This document shows positions 51,802-61,102 of a stretch of 64,000 nucleotides of DNA, one piece after another. A model generated the notes under the pieces. The model was not told the origin of the DNA. It saw nothing but the letters and a program-made list of their open reading frames with translations, and did not search any database. The DNA comes from Bacillota bacterium (lineage in GTDB: Bacteria; Bacillota; Clostridia; Oscillospirales; Ruminococcaceae). How positions within the stretch are numbered: the stretch's first letter is position 1; each line of letters starts with the position of its first letter. Made by a program: the position numbers and the translations under genes. The DNA is taken from positions 226,822 through 290,821 of the forward strand of contig JAEWGD010000006.1 of assembly GCA_023388515.1 (NCBI GenBank), read 5' to 3'.

Positions 51802-52818
51802 ATGTTTACAAAAGACATTGGTATAGACTTAGGTACTGCTAACACACTGATTTATATGAAGGGAAAAGGCATTATTATCCGTGAGCCTTCTGTTGTTGCT
51901 GTTAATACGCGTACTGATAAGGCTCGTTTTGTTGGACAAGAGGCTAAGGATGTTATTGGAAGAACTCCTGGCTCTATTATTGCTGTAAGACCACTTAAAG
52001 ATGGTGTTATAGCTGATTTTGATATAACTACTACTTTGTTACAGGAGTTTATTAAAAAGGCTCTTGGGAACTCTATTTTCTCAAAGGCTCGTGTAGTTAT
52101 CTGTATACCTTCTGGAGTTACTGCTGTTGAGCGAAGAGCGGTTAAAGAAGCTGCTGAAAATGCTGGTGCAAAGAGAGTATCTATTATTGAAGAGCCTATG
52201 GCTGCTGCTATTGGTGCTGGTCTTCCTGTTTCAGAACCTACTGGAAGTATGATTGTTGATATTGGTGGTGGTTCAAGTGAGGTTGCTGTACTTTCACTCG
52301 GTGGAATTGTTACTTCACGTTCAGTTCGTGTAGCAGGCGATGAATTTGATTCGTCTATTATTAATTTCATTAAGAAAAAATACAACTTACTCATAGGTGA
52401 AAGAACTGCTGAAAATATTAAAATAGAAATTGGCTCGGCTTATCCTTGTGATATTGAAGAGCGAATGGATATAAAGGGTAGAAATCTTCTTAATGGATTA
52501 CCAGAAAATATTACGATAACATCAACAGAAATTAGAGATGCACTAGCTGAACCTCTTTCAAGAATTGTTGAGGCTGTTAAAATTACTTTGGAAAAAACAC
52601 CACCTGAGTTATCTGCTGATATTATTGACCAAGGCATTACTCTTGCTGGTGGTGGAGCTATGCTTAAAGGAATTGATAAACTTATAAATAAGGAAACAGG
52701 AATGCCTGTTTATATTGCAGAATATCCAATGGATTGTGTTGCTGAGGGTACAGGCAGAATTATTGAGGACCTTGAAAAATATCATGAGATATTAAATGAA
52801 GAGTCAAAGTATTATTAA
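51802..52818 (+). CDS. mreB: Rod-shape determining protein MreB
   Basis: 338 residues; actin-like ATPase. Phosphate loops GIDLGTANTLIYMKGKGI and IVDIGGGSSEVAVLSLGG, adenosine site GITLAGGGAMLKGIDKLI. Filaments under the membrane guide elongasome enzymes. AAGGAG before the ATG. mreC, mreD and PBP2 follow. Confidence 0.97.
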   Translation: MFTKDIGIDLGTANTLIYMKGKGIIIREPSVVAVNTRTDKARFVGQEAKDVIGRTPGSIIAVRPLKDGVIADFDITTTLLQEFIKKALGNSIFSKARVVICIPSGVTAVERRAVKEAAENAGAKRVSIIEEPMAAAIGAGLPVSEPTGSMIVDIGGGSSEVAVLSLGGIVTSRSVRVAGDEFDSSIINFIKKKYNLLIGERTAENIKIEIGSAYPCDIEERMDIKGRNLLNGLPENITITSTEIRDALAEPLSRIVEAVKITLEKTPPELSADIIDQGITLAGGGAMLKGIDKLINKETGMPVYIAEYPMDCVAEGTGRIIEDLEKYHEILNEESKYY

Positions 52819-52875
52819 TAGTCGATGTCACTTTTGTAGGGTTATTCAACATAATATTATAAGGGAGCTAATGTA

Positions 52876-53748
52876 ATGGGTGATTTCTTTAAAAGTGTTA
52901 AGTTTAAAATAATTATATGTATCCTTGCACTTTTAGTTGGAATTATGATATACTCTGTTACTCAGGGTGGGAATTCTATTTCAAGTTCCAATGCTTTAGG
53001 AGGTATTTTTAAACCTGTAAGAAAGCTTTCTAATTCAATATCAAATAAAGTCGAAACTCAAATAGATATGTTTGTTAATGCTGAGGATTATTATGATGAA
53101 AACCAAGCACTTAAAGAACAAATTTCCGAATTATATAATAAGCTTACGGAGTATGAAAATACAAAAAAGGAAATTGAAGAATTGCGTAAGTTTGTTGGAA
53201 TTAAGGAGGATAATGAACAATATGAGCTTTCTCCACCATGCTCTGTAATAGGACGTGTTACTAATGATCCATTCGGCTCGTTCATTATTGACAGAGGAAG
53301 CAAGGATGAAATAAAGGTTTATGATTCAGTTGTTACTGGAGAAGGACTTGTTGGTGTTGTTGTAGAAGTTGCTGATAGTTATTCTATTGTAAGAACTATT
53401 CTTTCTCCTGAAGTATCACTGGGGGGACTTTGTGTTGAAAGTAAGGACACAGGTGTTATTGAGGGAAGCGTTGATAAAGCCTCAACTGGTCTTTGCCAGA
53501 TGATTTATATTAATAAGGAAAATAACATACAAAACGGTAATCTTATTGTTACATCTGGAAACAGTGGTCTTTTCCCACAGGAGTATATTGTTGGTACTGT
53601 AGTTGAAACAGGGATTAATGAAAATGGATTATCTGCTTATGCTGTTATAAAGCCTAATGTCGATATAAATAAGCTTACTACTGTTATTGTAATAAAGTCA
53701 ATGTCGGCTGATAAAGACAGCGAAGATGGTGATACTAATGAAAACTAA
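52876..53748 (+). CDS. mreC: Rod-shape determining protein MreC
   Basis: 290 residues. One N-terminal membrane helix (about 10-30), coiled-coil (about 75-105) and the extracytoplasmic beta domain with VIGRVTNDPFGSFIIDRGSKD and GLVGVVVEVADSYSIVRTILSP. Scaffolds PBP2 and MreD outside the membrane. Overlaps mreD by 11 nt. Confidence 0.94.
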   Translation: MGDFFKSVKFKIIICILALLVGIMIYSVTQGGNSISSSNALGGIFKPVRKLSNSISNKVETQIDMFVNAEDYYDENQALKEQISELYNKLTEYENTKKEIEELRKFVGIKEDNEQYELSPPCSVIGRVTNDPFGSFIIDRGSKDEIKVYDSVVTGEGLVGVVVEVADSYSIVRTILSPEVSLGGLCVESKDTGVIEGSVDKASTGLCQMIYINKENNIQNGNLIVTSGNSGLFPQEYIVGTVVETGINENGLSAYAVIKPNVDINKLTTVIVIKSMSADKDSEDGDTNEN

Positions 53749-54286
53749 ATCAATATTTCGGTTATATGCTTTTATACGCTGGACATTCTATTTACTTATT
53801 ATCAGCATCGCTTTTATTTCTTCCACTATTGGAACTTCAATAAAGCCTATTTTACTCATACCTATCGCTGTTTGCATTTCTATAAATGAGGGTGATGAAA
53901 TAGTATCTACTATTACTGGAGCATTATGTGGGCTACTTATTGATATTTCATGTGATAAGATATTTGGTTATAATGCGATAATTTTAATAGGTATTTGTGT
54001 ATTTACTTCGTTGCTTTTCAATCATTTTTTAAGGGCAAATGTTATAAATGCTTTTGCAGTTTGTGCTGTTCTGGCTTTTATTCATGGAATTTTAGACTAT
54101 TTATTTTACTATGCTATATGGGGATATGAAAACGTCAGTTATATATTCTTTAATTATACAATTATTAGCTGGATTTACACTTCTATATCAACTTTTTTTA
54201 TTTATTTGTTGATGAGGTTTATTTATGCTAAATTTCGCCCTAAACGCATACACAGTATTGAGGACCCAACAAATAATGAGGATTAA
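53738..54286 (+). CDS. mreD: Rod-shape determining protein MreD
   Basis: 182 residues, about five membrane segments; family-like GALCGLLIDISCDKIFGYNAIILIGIC. ATG at 53738 with GGTGAT upstream; an in-frame GTG-like start at 53726 would add four residues. Starts within mreC. Confidence 0.9.
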   Translation: MKTKSIFRLYAFIRWTFYLLIISIAFISSTIGTSIKPILLIPIAVCISINEGDEIVSTITGALCGLLIDISCDKIFGYNAIILIGICVFTSLLFNHFLRANVINAFAVCAVLAFIHGILDYLFYYAIWGYENVSYIFFNYTIISWIYTSISTFFIYLLMRFIYAKFRPKRIHSIEDPTNNED

Positions 54287-54360
54287 ATCGTATCGATAAA
54301 GGAATGAGGGCATCGCTCTCATTTTACTTTTTTAATGAAATATTATTGTGAGGTGTAGGT

Positions 54361-56337
54361 ATGAAAGCCTTTTTAGAAAAAATTAATGCGTTTATTTTAA
54401 TTATTATAGTTTTTGTTTCTATGGCTTTTTGTGGATTAAGGCTAATGAAAATTCAAATTGTTGATGGTTCTGATTATCTTAATCAAACTAAAAATCCATA
54501 TGTATCAAAACAAGTTATTAATTCAACTAGAGGTGAAATTGTAGATATTAACTCAAAACCAATTGTTGAAAATAAAGTTGGTTTTAGTGTTGTTATTGAA
54601 AATGCTTTCTTCCCTTCAGATAATGTTAAAAGCAATGAAATCTTGAATAAAACTGTGGCTATTCTTAAAGAAAATAACATCAATTATATTGAATCTATTC
54701 CAGTTACATTTGAAAAACCTTATACATTTAAAGAAAATAGAGAAACGGATGTTGAGCGATTAAAATCAACTCTTAATCTTAATGTGTATGCAACTGCTGA
54801 AAACTGTATTGATAAGCTTATTAATGACTATAAAATTTCAGATGAGTATACCGTTGAAGAAATTCGTATTATCGCTGGAATAAGATATGAAATGTTGTTA
54901 AAAAGCTTTTCTATAAGCAATAAATTTACACTTGCACAAAATGTTTCAAATGATGTTGTGACAAAAATCAAGGAATTAGGTTTGGATTTATCAGGTGTAG
55001 ATATTTCAGAAGAACCAATACGAGCTTACACTCAGGTTGATGTTATTCCTCATGAGATTGGTACTGTTGGACCAATTTATGCTGAAGAATATGATGAATT
55101 AAAATATAAGGGATATGCACTGAATGACACGGTTGGAAAAAGTGGAATAGAATATGCTCTGGAGGATTATCTTCGTGGCACAAATGGCATTCGTGAAATA
55201 TCCACACTTAATGGGGCTGTAGTGTCATCAAAAATAACTCAAAATGCAACTCCAGGAAATACAGTAATGCTTACAATTGACAGTGAATTCCAGAAGAGAA
55301 CTCAAGGAGTTTTAGATGATTATATAAAACATCTTAATACTATGCCAAAATATTCGAAAGTAAATGCTGGTGCTATCGTTGTTCTTAATGCAAAAACAGG
55401 TGCTGTGCTTTCGCTTGCTACTGCCCCTACCTACACAATTGATGATTATATTAATAATTATGATGACATTCTACAAAGAGAAAATACACCTCTTATTAAT
55501 CGTGCAACTGATGGTCTTTATCGACCTGGCTCGACCTTTAAGGTAATAACTGCAACGGCAGGTCTTAATGAAGGTCTTGTAACAAATTCAACAACCTTTT
55601 ATTGTGGAAGAACATATAAGTTCCGTGATATTACTGTTGGCTGTACAGGGCATCACTCAAATATTGCTGTTACACGTGCCATTCAAGTATCATGTAATAT
55701 TTATTTTTATGAATTAGGGCAAAGGCTTGGTATAGATAAAATAACAGAATATGCACATTTATATGGTTTAGGGCAGAATTTAGGTTTAGAATCAGGTGAT
55801 TCTATTGGATACCTTGCCACCCCTGAAACATTTGATAATCTAGGACTTGACTGGACTATAGGTCAGGTTTTACAAGCTTCAATTGGGCAGTCTGAAATTT
55901 CCGTTACTCCCCTTCAGTTAGCAACTGCTGCTTGCACTGTTGCTAATGAGGGAGTACGTTATAAGCCTTATTTGGTTGACAGTATTTATAACTATACTAT
56001 GACTGAACAAATTAAAAAAACTGAACCTGTAATTGCTTCGCAAATAAATGTAAATCATGATGGAATTTATGATGATATTAAAAGGGGGATGATTCTTGCT
56101 GCACAAAATACCCCTAGTGGTGAGTATTCATTAAATGGACTAGGTTACGATGTTGCGATAAAAACAGGTACTCCACAACAGGATTCCAGAGTTCAAGACT
56201 CGGTATTTATTGGATTTGCACCTGCTGACGACCCACAGATAGCTTTTGCAGGTATTATTGAGGGTGGAGAATACTCAAAATACATGGTTAGAAAGATTAT
56301 AGATGCTTATTTTAATGACAGTGAATCGATGACATAA
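54361..56337 (+). CDS. mrdA: Penicillin-binding protein 2 (elongasome transpeptidase)
   Basis: 658 residues. N-terminal membrane helix (about 9-30), pedestal (about 40-290), transpeptidase domain (about 330-655) with S391-T-F-K394, S444-C-N446 and K601-T-G603. Class B PBP that works with MreBCD and RodA in lateral wall synthesis; rodA is not in the window. GTGAGGTG precedes the ATG. Compare the KTS variant in the PBP at 14236-15813. Confidence 0.95.
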   Translation: MKAFLEKINAFILIIIVFVSMAFCGLRLMKIQIVDGSDYLNQTKNPYVSKQVINSTRGEIVDINSKPIVENKVGFSVVIENAFFPSDNVKSNEILNKTVAILKENNINYIESIPVTFEKPYTFKENRETDVERLKSTLNLNVYATAENCIDKLINDYKISDEYTVEEIRIIAGIRYEMLLKSFSISNKFTLAQNVSNDVVTKIKELGLDLSGVDISEEPIRAYTQVDVIPHEIGTVGPIYAEEYDELKYKGYALNDTVGKSGIEYALEDYLRGTNGIREISTLNGAVVSSKITQNATPGNTVMLTIDSEFQKRTQGVLDDYIKHLNTMPKYSKVNAGAIVVLNAKTGAVLSLATAPTYTIDDYINNYDDILQRENTPLINRATDGLYRPGSTFKVITATAGLNEGLVTNSTTFYCGRTYKFRDITVGCTGHHSNIAVTRAIQVSCNIYFYELGQRLGIDKITEYAHLYGLGQNLGLESGDSIGYLATPETFDNLGLDWTIGQVLQASIGQSEISVTPLQLATAACTVANEGVRYKPYLVDSIYNYTMTEQIKKTEPVIASQINVNHDGIYDDIKRGMILAAQNTPSGEYSLNGLGYDVAIKTGTPQQDSRVQDSVFIGFAPADDPQIAFAGIIEGGEYSKYMVRKIIDAYFNDSESMT

Positions 56338-56357
56338 TTGGTGGTTATTGTAATTCA

Positions 56358-56379
56358 CAATTTATTTATATAAATTGTT
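56358..56379 (+). terminator. AT-only hairpin after mrdA
   Basis: ACAATTTAT / ATAAATTGT stem with a 4-nt loop followed by TTTAATATG, 20 nt after the stop. Weak, but the only terminator-like element there. Confidence 0.4.
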
Positions 56380-56450
56380 TAATATGCACAAAAGAGTAGA
56401 TAGAATTAAAACAAATCTAACAATCTTATATTTATTTTACAATTAATGCT

Positions 56451-56479
56451 TTGAATTGTTGTAGGTTTTGTGCTATAAT
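56451..56479 (+). promoter_or_regulatory. Promoter of the minD-like gene
   Basis: TTGAAT (56451-56456), 17-bp spacer, TATAAT (56474-56479). Leader of about 115 nt. Confidence 0.7.
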
Positions 56480-56600
56480 ATAAAAAGGATTATAATGTGA
56501 ATTTAATGATTATTTAATTTTTTTTATTCAATCTTACAGTAAAATAAACTGTTTTATATTATACTTAAATTTTTTCTAGTTACTTATGAAAGGAGTTCTT

Positions 56601-57341
56601 ATGTCAAAAGTAATCGCTATTACTTCTGGTAAAGGTGGCACTGGGAAATCCTCTATTTGCTCAGGGCTTGGATATTCTTTGGCTAAAATGGGTAACCGCA
56701 CCCTAATTATTGAACTCGATTTTGGATTAAGATGTATTGATATTATCTTTGGTATGTCAGACGAAATAAATCAAGATCTTGGTACTGTTCTTGAAGGTAA
56801 ATGTGATGCAATAGATGCTGTCACTCAAGTTAAAGTAGCAAGTAACTTAAATATTCTTTGTGCTCCAAAAAACCCTTTTACTGTTGTTACAGCTGAACAA
56901 ATTGCTGATATTTGCCAACAAGTTAAAAAATTCTTTGATTATATTATTATTGATACTGGTGCAGGAATTAATTCTCATGTTTTCGATATTGTAGAACAGT
57001 CAAATTTAATTCTTGTTATCACTACTCCAGACCCAATTTGTGTAAGGGATGCACGAATGATGTCAGATGAATTCTATAAAAGAGGGAATCAACGTCAACG
57101 TCTTATTATAAATAAAGTAAGTAGAAGAACTATAACTAATGAAATTGTTAAAGACCTTGATGAGATAATTGATACTATTGGAGTTCAACTTATAGGTATT
57201 GTTCCAGAGGATAATGAACTTATAATTGCTACTGGTAAAGGGTTTCCACTATCTTATGAAGCACCAAGTCTTATAGCTTTTGATGCAATTGCAAGACGTA
57301 TTAAGGGTGAGGATGTGCCTCTTACTTTAAAAATTATCTAA
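56601..57341 (+). CDS. minD: MinD-like ParA-family ATPase
   Basis: 246 residues. Deviant Walker A GKGGTGKSS, then IELDFGLRCIDIIFG (MinD-like; ELD in place of the more usual DLD), LGTVLEGKCDAIDAV, IDTGAG and VSRRTITNEIV. Ends RIKGEDVPLTLKII without a clear amphipathic membrane-targeting helix. No minC or minE adjacent. ATG at 56601 has AAAGGAG 5 nt upstream; a start at 56586 would overlap it. Probably a division-site or chromosome-positioning ATPase; MinD proper is the best but not the only match. Confidence 0.85.
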   Translation: MSKVIAITSGKGGTGKSSICSGLGYSLAKMGNRTLIIELDFGLRCIDIIFGMSDEINQDLGTVLEGKCDAIDAVTQVKVASNLNILCAPKNPFTVVTAEQIADICQQVKKFFDYIIIDTGAGINSHVFDIVEQSNLILVITTPDPICVRDARMMSDEFYKRGNQRQRLIINKVSRRTITNEIVKDLDEIIDTIGVQLIGIVPEDNELIIATGKGFPLSYEAPSLIAFDAIARRIKGEDVPLTLKII

Positions 57342-57406
57342 CTGAAATTATTTCAGTTTCCTTATATTTAATTATAAAACACAATTTGTGTAGAAAGGAC
57401 TTAAAT

Positions 57407-57811
57407 ATGACAATTGCACTTATTGCCCATGACTCAAAAAAAGAATTAATGATACAATTTTGTATGGCATATAGCGGTGTGTTAGCAAAGCATAATTTAT
57501 GTGCAACGGGCACTACTGGTAAACAAGTAGCAGAAAATACTGGACTTAATATTCAACGTTATCTTAGTGGCTCGCAAGGTGGTGACCAACAAATTTGTGC
57601 AAGAATTTCTTGTAATGAAGTTGATGTACTCCTGTTTTTTAGGGATCCGATTACACCTAAATCTCATGAGCCTAATGATATGAATCTGTTAAGATTATGC
57701 GATGTTCATAATGTACCAGTTGCTACTAATATTGCTACTGCTGAAGCACTTATTCTCGCTTTAGAGCGTGGAGATTTGGATTGGCGTGAAATTGGTACTC
57801 CATCATTATAA
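57407..57811 (+). CDS. mgsA: Methylglyoxal synthase
   Basis: 134 residues. Converts DHAP to methylglyoxal and phosphate. Motifs: IALIAHDSKK (phosphate site), TGTTGKQV, the catalytic GSQGGDQQI Asp, and FFRDPITPKSHEPND. ATG at 57407 with AAGGAC upstream. Follows the minD-like gene by 65 nt. Confidence 0.95.
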   Translation: MTIALIAHDSKKELMIQFCMAYSGVLAKHNLCATGTTGKQVAENTGLNIQRYLSGSQGGDQQICARISCNEVDVLLFFRDPITPKSHEPNDMNLLRLCDVHNVPVATNIATAEALILALERGDLDWREIGTPSL

Positions 57812-57828
57812 TATGGCGATATTTTGCA

Positions 57829-57859
57829 TCGTCCCTTTAAAATTAAGGGACGACTTTTC
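57829..57859 (+). terminator. Terminator after mgsA
   Basis: TCGTCCCTT (57829-57837) / AAGGGACGA (57845-57853), 7-nt loop, then CTTTTC. Confidence 0.8.
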
Positions 57860-57918
57860 ATGTGAATTATCATTTCGCTATATTAATAGATATAATCTAA
57901 TTATAAAAGGAGTTTTTT

Positions 57919-59217
57919 ATGGCTTTATTAATTCAAAGACCCAATGGGACTGAAGATATTATGCCACAAAACATACATAAGTGGCATACAGTTGAAAAAG
58001 TTGCAAAAGAAGTTGCTGAAAAGTTTGGATTTAAGGAAATCCGTATTCCAACATTTGAAAATACTAATTTGTTTTTGCGTTCTGTAGGTGAAACAACTGA
58101 TGTAGTGCAAAAAGAAATGTATACCGTTATCGCAAAGGAAACCAAATTCACTTTGCGTCCTGAGGGAACTGCTGGTGCTATTCGTTCGTTACTGCAAAAT
58201 GGATTGCTTAATGAGCCTATGCCACAAAGACTTTTTTATATTTTACCATGTTTTAGGCATGAGCGTCCACAGGCAGGAAGGCTTCGTGAATTTCATCAGT
58301 TTGGATTAGAGATGATTGGTAGTCAATCCCCTATCGCTGACGCAGAGGTTATTTCTCTTGCTAAAAGTTTTATAGATAGGCTTGAATTAAAAAACGTTGC
58401 TTTGTATATAAATTCAATTGGTTGTCCAACGTGCAGAGCCGAATATCATAGTGCTTTGAAGGCTTTTTTTAAAAAGGATAAAGAAAACTTATGTGAAACT
58501 TGTTTGTCTAGGATTGATAAAAATCCTATGCGTATTCTTGATTGCAAAAGTCCTGTTTGTTCGGATATTTCTGCTAATGCACCACTGATTATTGATTATT
58601 TATGTGAGGATTGCTCGGAACACTTTGAAAAGTTAAAGGGTTATCTTGACGCCATGGAGATAGATTTTACTGTTAATCCTAAAATTGTACGAGGTCTTGA
58701 TTATTATACAAAAACTGTTTTTGAATTTGTTACCACTGATATAGGTGCACAAGGGACTATTTGCGGTGGCGGTAGATATGATGGACTTATCGAACAGCTT
58801 GGAGGAGCAAAAACTCCTGCATTAGGTTTTGCTATGGGTATCGAACGACTTATACTTACTATGGAAAAGCAAGGCTGTGAGTTTATTGAATCAAACAAAT
58901 GTCTTCTTTATCTTGCACCTATGGGCGAAAATGCATTGGTAAAAATATTAACAATTGCACATAATCTAAGAGAAGAAGGCTATTGGGTTGAATATGATGT
59001 TGTTGGTAGAAGTCTAAAGGCACAAATGAAATATGCTGACAAAATTGGTGCATTGTTTACTATGGTGCTGGGTGATAATGAATTGGAAACCAATAATGCA
59101 AAGCTGAAAAATATGTCTACTGGCGAGCAGATAGAAATTTGTCTTGATGAGGATTTTTACGAAAATTTTGCAGATATTGCTATTGCAGGTATGTTTAGAG
59201 AATCATTACAACTTTAA
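57919..59217 (+). CDS. hisS: Histidyl-tRNA synthetase
   Basis: 432 residues; class II synthetase. Motif 1 region PNGTEDIMPQNIHKWH, TLRPEGTAGAIRSL (motif 2 area), RPQAGRLREFHQFGLEMIGS, the HisA motif VRGLDYYTKTVFEF and ALGFAMGIERL (motif 3). Anticodon-binding domain at the C-terminus. AAAGGAG before the ATG. No T-box leader is present. Confidence 0.96.
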   Translation: MALLIQRPNGTEDIMPQNIHKWHTVEKVAKEVAEKFGFKEIRIPTFENTNLFLRSVGETTDVVQKEMYTVIAKETKFTLRPEGTAGAIRSLLQNGLLNEPMPQRLFYILPCFRHERPQAGRLREFHQFGLEMIGSQSPIADAEVISLAKSFIDRLELKNVALYINSIGCPTCRAEYHSALKAFFKKDKENLCETCLSRIDKNPMRILDCKSPVCSDISANAPLIIDYLCEDCSEHFEKLKGYLDAMEIDFTVNPKIVRGLDYYTKTVFEFVTTDIGAQGTICGGGRYDGLIEQLGGAKTPALGFAMGIERLILTMEKQGCEFIESNKCLLYLAPMGENALVKILTIAHNLREEGYWVEYDVVGRSLKAQMKYADKIGALFTMVLGDNELETNNAKLKNMSTGEQIEICLDEDFYENFADIAIAGMFRESLQL

Positions 59218-59262
59218 TAATTAATTCATACAGCATTTTGCTGTTAGGGGGATAAAATATTT

Positions 59263-61038
59263 ATGGCTGATAACATGAATGGACTAAAACGCACTCATTA
59301 CTGTGGTGATGTTACAGAAGTTGGCAAGGAAGTTGTTGTTGGTGGATTTGTACAGAAAATCCGTGATTTAGGTAATCTTATTTTTATTGACCTTAGAGAT
59401 AAAACTGGAATTGTTCAACTTGCTTTTAATGATGAAACCGAAAAGTTAATATTTGAAAAAGCTTCAACTTGTAGAAGTGAATTTGTTCTTATAGCAAAAG
59501 GTGTTGTTGCTAGGCGTTCAAGTGTTAATAAAGAAATAAAAACTGGTGAGGTAGAAGTTATTGTTTCTGACCTGAGAATTCTTTCAAAAGCACAAACTAC
59601 CCCATTTGAAATTCAAAATGAGTCAAAAGTTAATGAAGAATTACGTTTGAAGTATAGATACCTTGATTTAAGGCGTCAACCATTACAACAAAACCTTATT
59701 ATGCGTCATAAAATTGCAAAGGCTGCTAGAGATTATTATTTTGCAAATGATTTTATCGAAATTGAAACACCTATGATGATGAAATCAACTCCTGAGGGTG
59801 CAAGAGATTATCTTATTCCATCTCGACTTCATAATGGAAAGTTTTATGCATTGCCACAGTCACCACAAATATATAAGCAGTTGCTTATGATTTCTGGGTT
59901 GGACCGATATATTCAACTTGCACGATGTTTTAGAGATGAGGATTTGCGTGCTGACCGTCAACCTGAATTCACACAAATTGACTTAGAGATGTCGTTTGTT
60001 GATGTTGATGATATTTTACAGATGACGGAAGGATTTATTTCATATCTCTTTAAAGATGTGCTAAATGTTGAAATACCAACTCCCCTTCCACGCATGACAT
60101 ATAGAGATGCAATGGAACGTTATGGCTCGGACAAGCCTGATACTCGTTTTGGTATGGAGATAAAAAATATTTCCCACCTTGTAAAAGATTGTGAATTTGG
60201 TGTGTTTACTAATGCAATTAATGATGGCGGAAGTGTTCGTGCTATTGTTGCTGAAAATTCTGCAAATACACTTACTCGTAAGGAAATTGACAAACTTACT
60301 GAAATTGTTCGTGGAATTGGTGCTAAAGGACTTGCATATGTGCGTTGGGTTGATGAAAAACCTACTTGTTCGTTCTCAAAGTTTATGAGTGATGATGAGT
60401 TAAATAATATTCTTGCCGAATTAAATTGTAAACAAGGCGATGTTGTGTTGATTGTTGCAGATAAAAACAGTGTAACTCTTCCTGTTTTAGGTGCGTTAAG
60501 ATTAAAGGTTGCAAAACATCTTGATATAATTCCTGATGCGTTCAATTTCTTATGGATTACTGAATTCCCATTCTTTGAGTGGGATGAAGATAGTAAGACT
60601 TGGCTTGCTATGCATCACCCATTTACAATGCCTATGGATGATTGTATTCAATATCTTGAAACTGCACCTGAAAAAGTTATTGCAAAGGCATATGACCTTG
60701 TTTTGAATGGAACAGAGCTTTCTTCTGGTTCAATTCGTATTACTGATTATGAGCTACAACAAAAAATGTTTCAAGCACTCGGACTTACTGATGAGGAAAT
60801 TAATTCAAAGTTTGGATTTCTCGTTGAGGCATATAAATATGGTGCTCCTCCTCATGGTGGACTTGGAATTGGTCTTGACAGACTTGCTATGGTTATGTGT
60901 CATGCTGAAAGCTTGCGTGATGTTACAGCTTTTCCTAAGGTGCAAAATGCAAGCGAACTTATGTCAGAATGTCCTTCACCCGTTGATAAGGAAAGTTTGG
61001 ATATATTGGGAATTAGTGTTAACCACAAATCAGAATAA
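59263..61038 (+). CDS. aspS: Aspartyl-tRNA synthetase
   Basis: 591 residues, bacterial type: OB-fold anticodon domain (about 1-110), class II core with RYLDLRR, ETPMMMKSTPEGARDYLIPSR, FRDEDLRADRQPEFTQID and GLGIGLDRLAMVM, and an inserted GAD domain (about 290-410). Whether it is discriminating or not cannot be told here. Follows hisS, a frequent Firmicutes pair. Confidence 0.97.
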   Translation: MADNMNGLKRTHYCGDVTEVGKEVVVGGFVQKIRDLGNLIFIDLRDKTGIVQLAFNDETEKLIFEKASTCRSEFVLIAKGVVARRSSVNKEIKTGEVEVIVSDLRILSKAQTTPFEIQNESKVNEELRLKYRYLDLRRQPLQQNLIMRHKIAKAARDYYFANDFIEIETPMMMKSTPEGARDYLIPSRLHNGKFYALPQSPQIYKQLLMISGLDRYIQLARCFRDEDLRADRQPEFTQIDLEMSFVDVDDILQMTEGFISYLFKDVLNVEIPTPLPRMTYRDAMERYGSDKPDTRFGMEIKNISHLVKDCEFGVFTNAINDGGSVRAIVAENSANTLTRKEIDKLTEIVRGIGAKGLAYVRWVDEKPTCSFSKFMSDDELNNILAELNCKQGDVVLIVADKNSVTLPVLGALRLKVAKHLDIIPDAFNFLWITEFPFFEWDEDSKTWLAMHHPFTMPMDDCIQYLETAPEKVIAKAYDLVLNGTELSSGSIRITDYELQQKMFQALGLTDEEINSKFGFLVEAYKYGAPPHGGLGIGLDRLAMVMCHAESLRDVTAFPKVQNASELMSECPSPVDKESLDILGISVNHKSE

Positions 61039-61052
61039 TGTACATTAAATAA

Positions 61053-61096
61053 ATAAAAAGGATAAATCTAATTAATCTTAGATTTATCCTTTTTAT
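61053..61096. terminator. Bidirectional terminator between aspS and the GT genes
   Basis: 19-bp stem rich in A/T (61053-61071 with 61078-61096), 6-nt loop, T-runs in both directions. Confidence 0.88.
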
Positions 61097-61102
61097 ATTA
61101 TA

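Noticed and set aside
57812..57918. T-box leader for hisS-aspS
   Set aside because: Only 107 nt, holding the mgsA terminator; no T-box sequence (TGGnACCGCG-like) or specifier hairpin visible.
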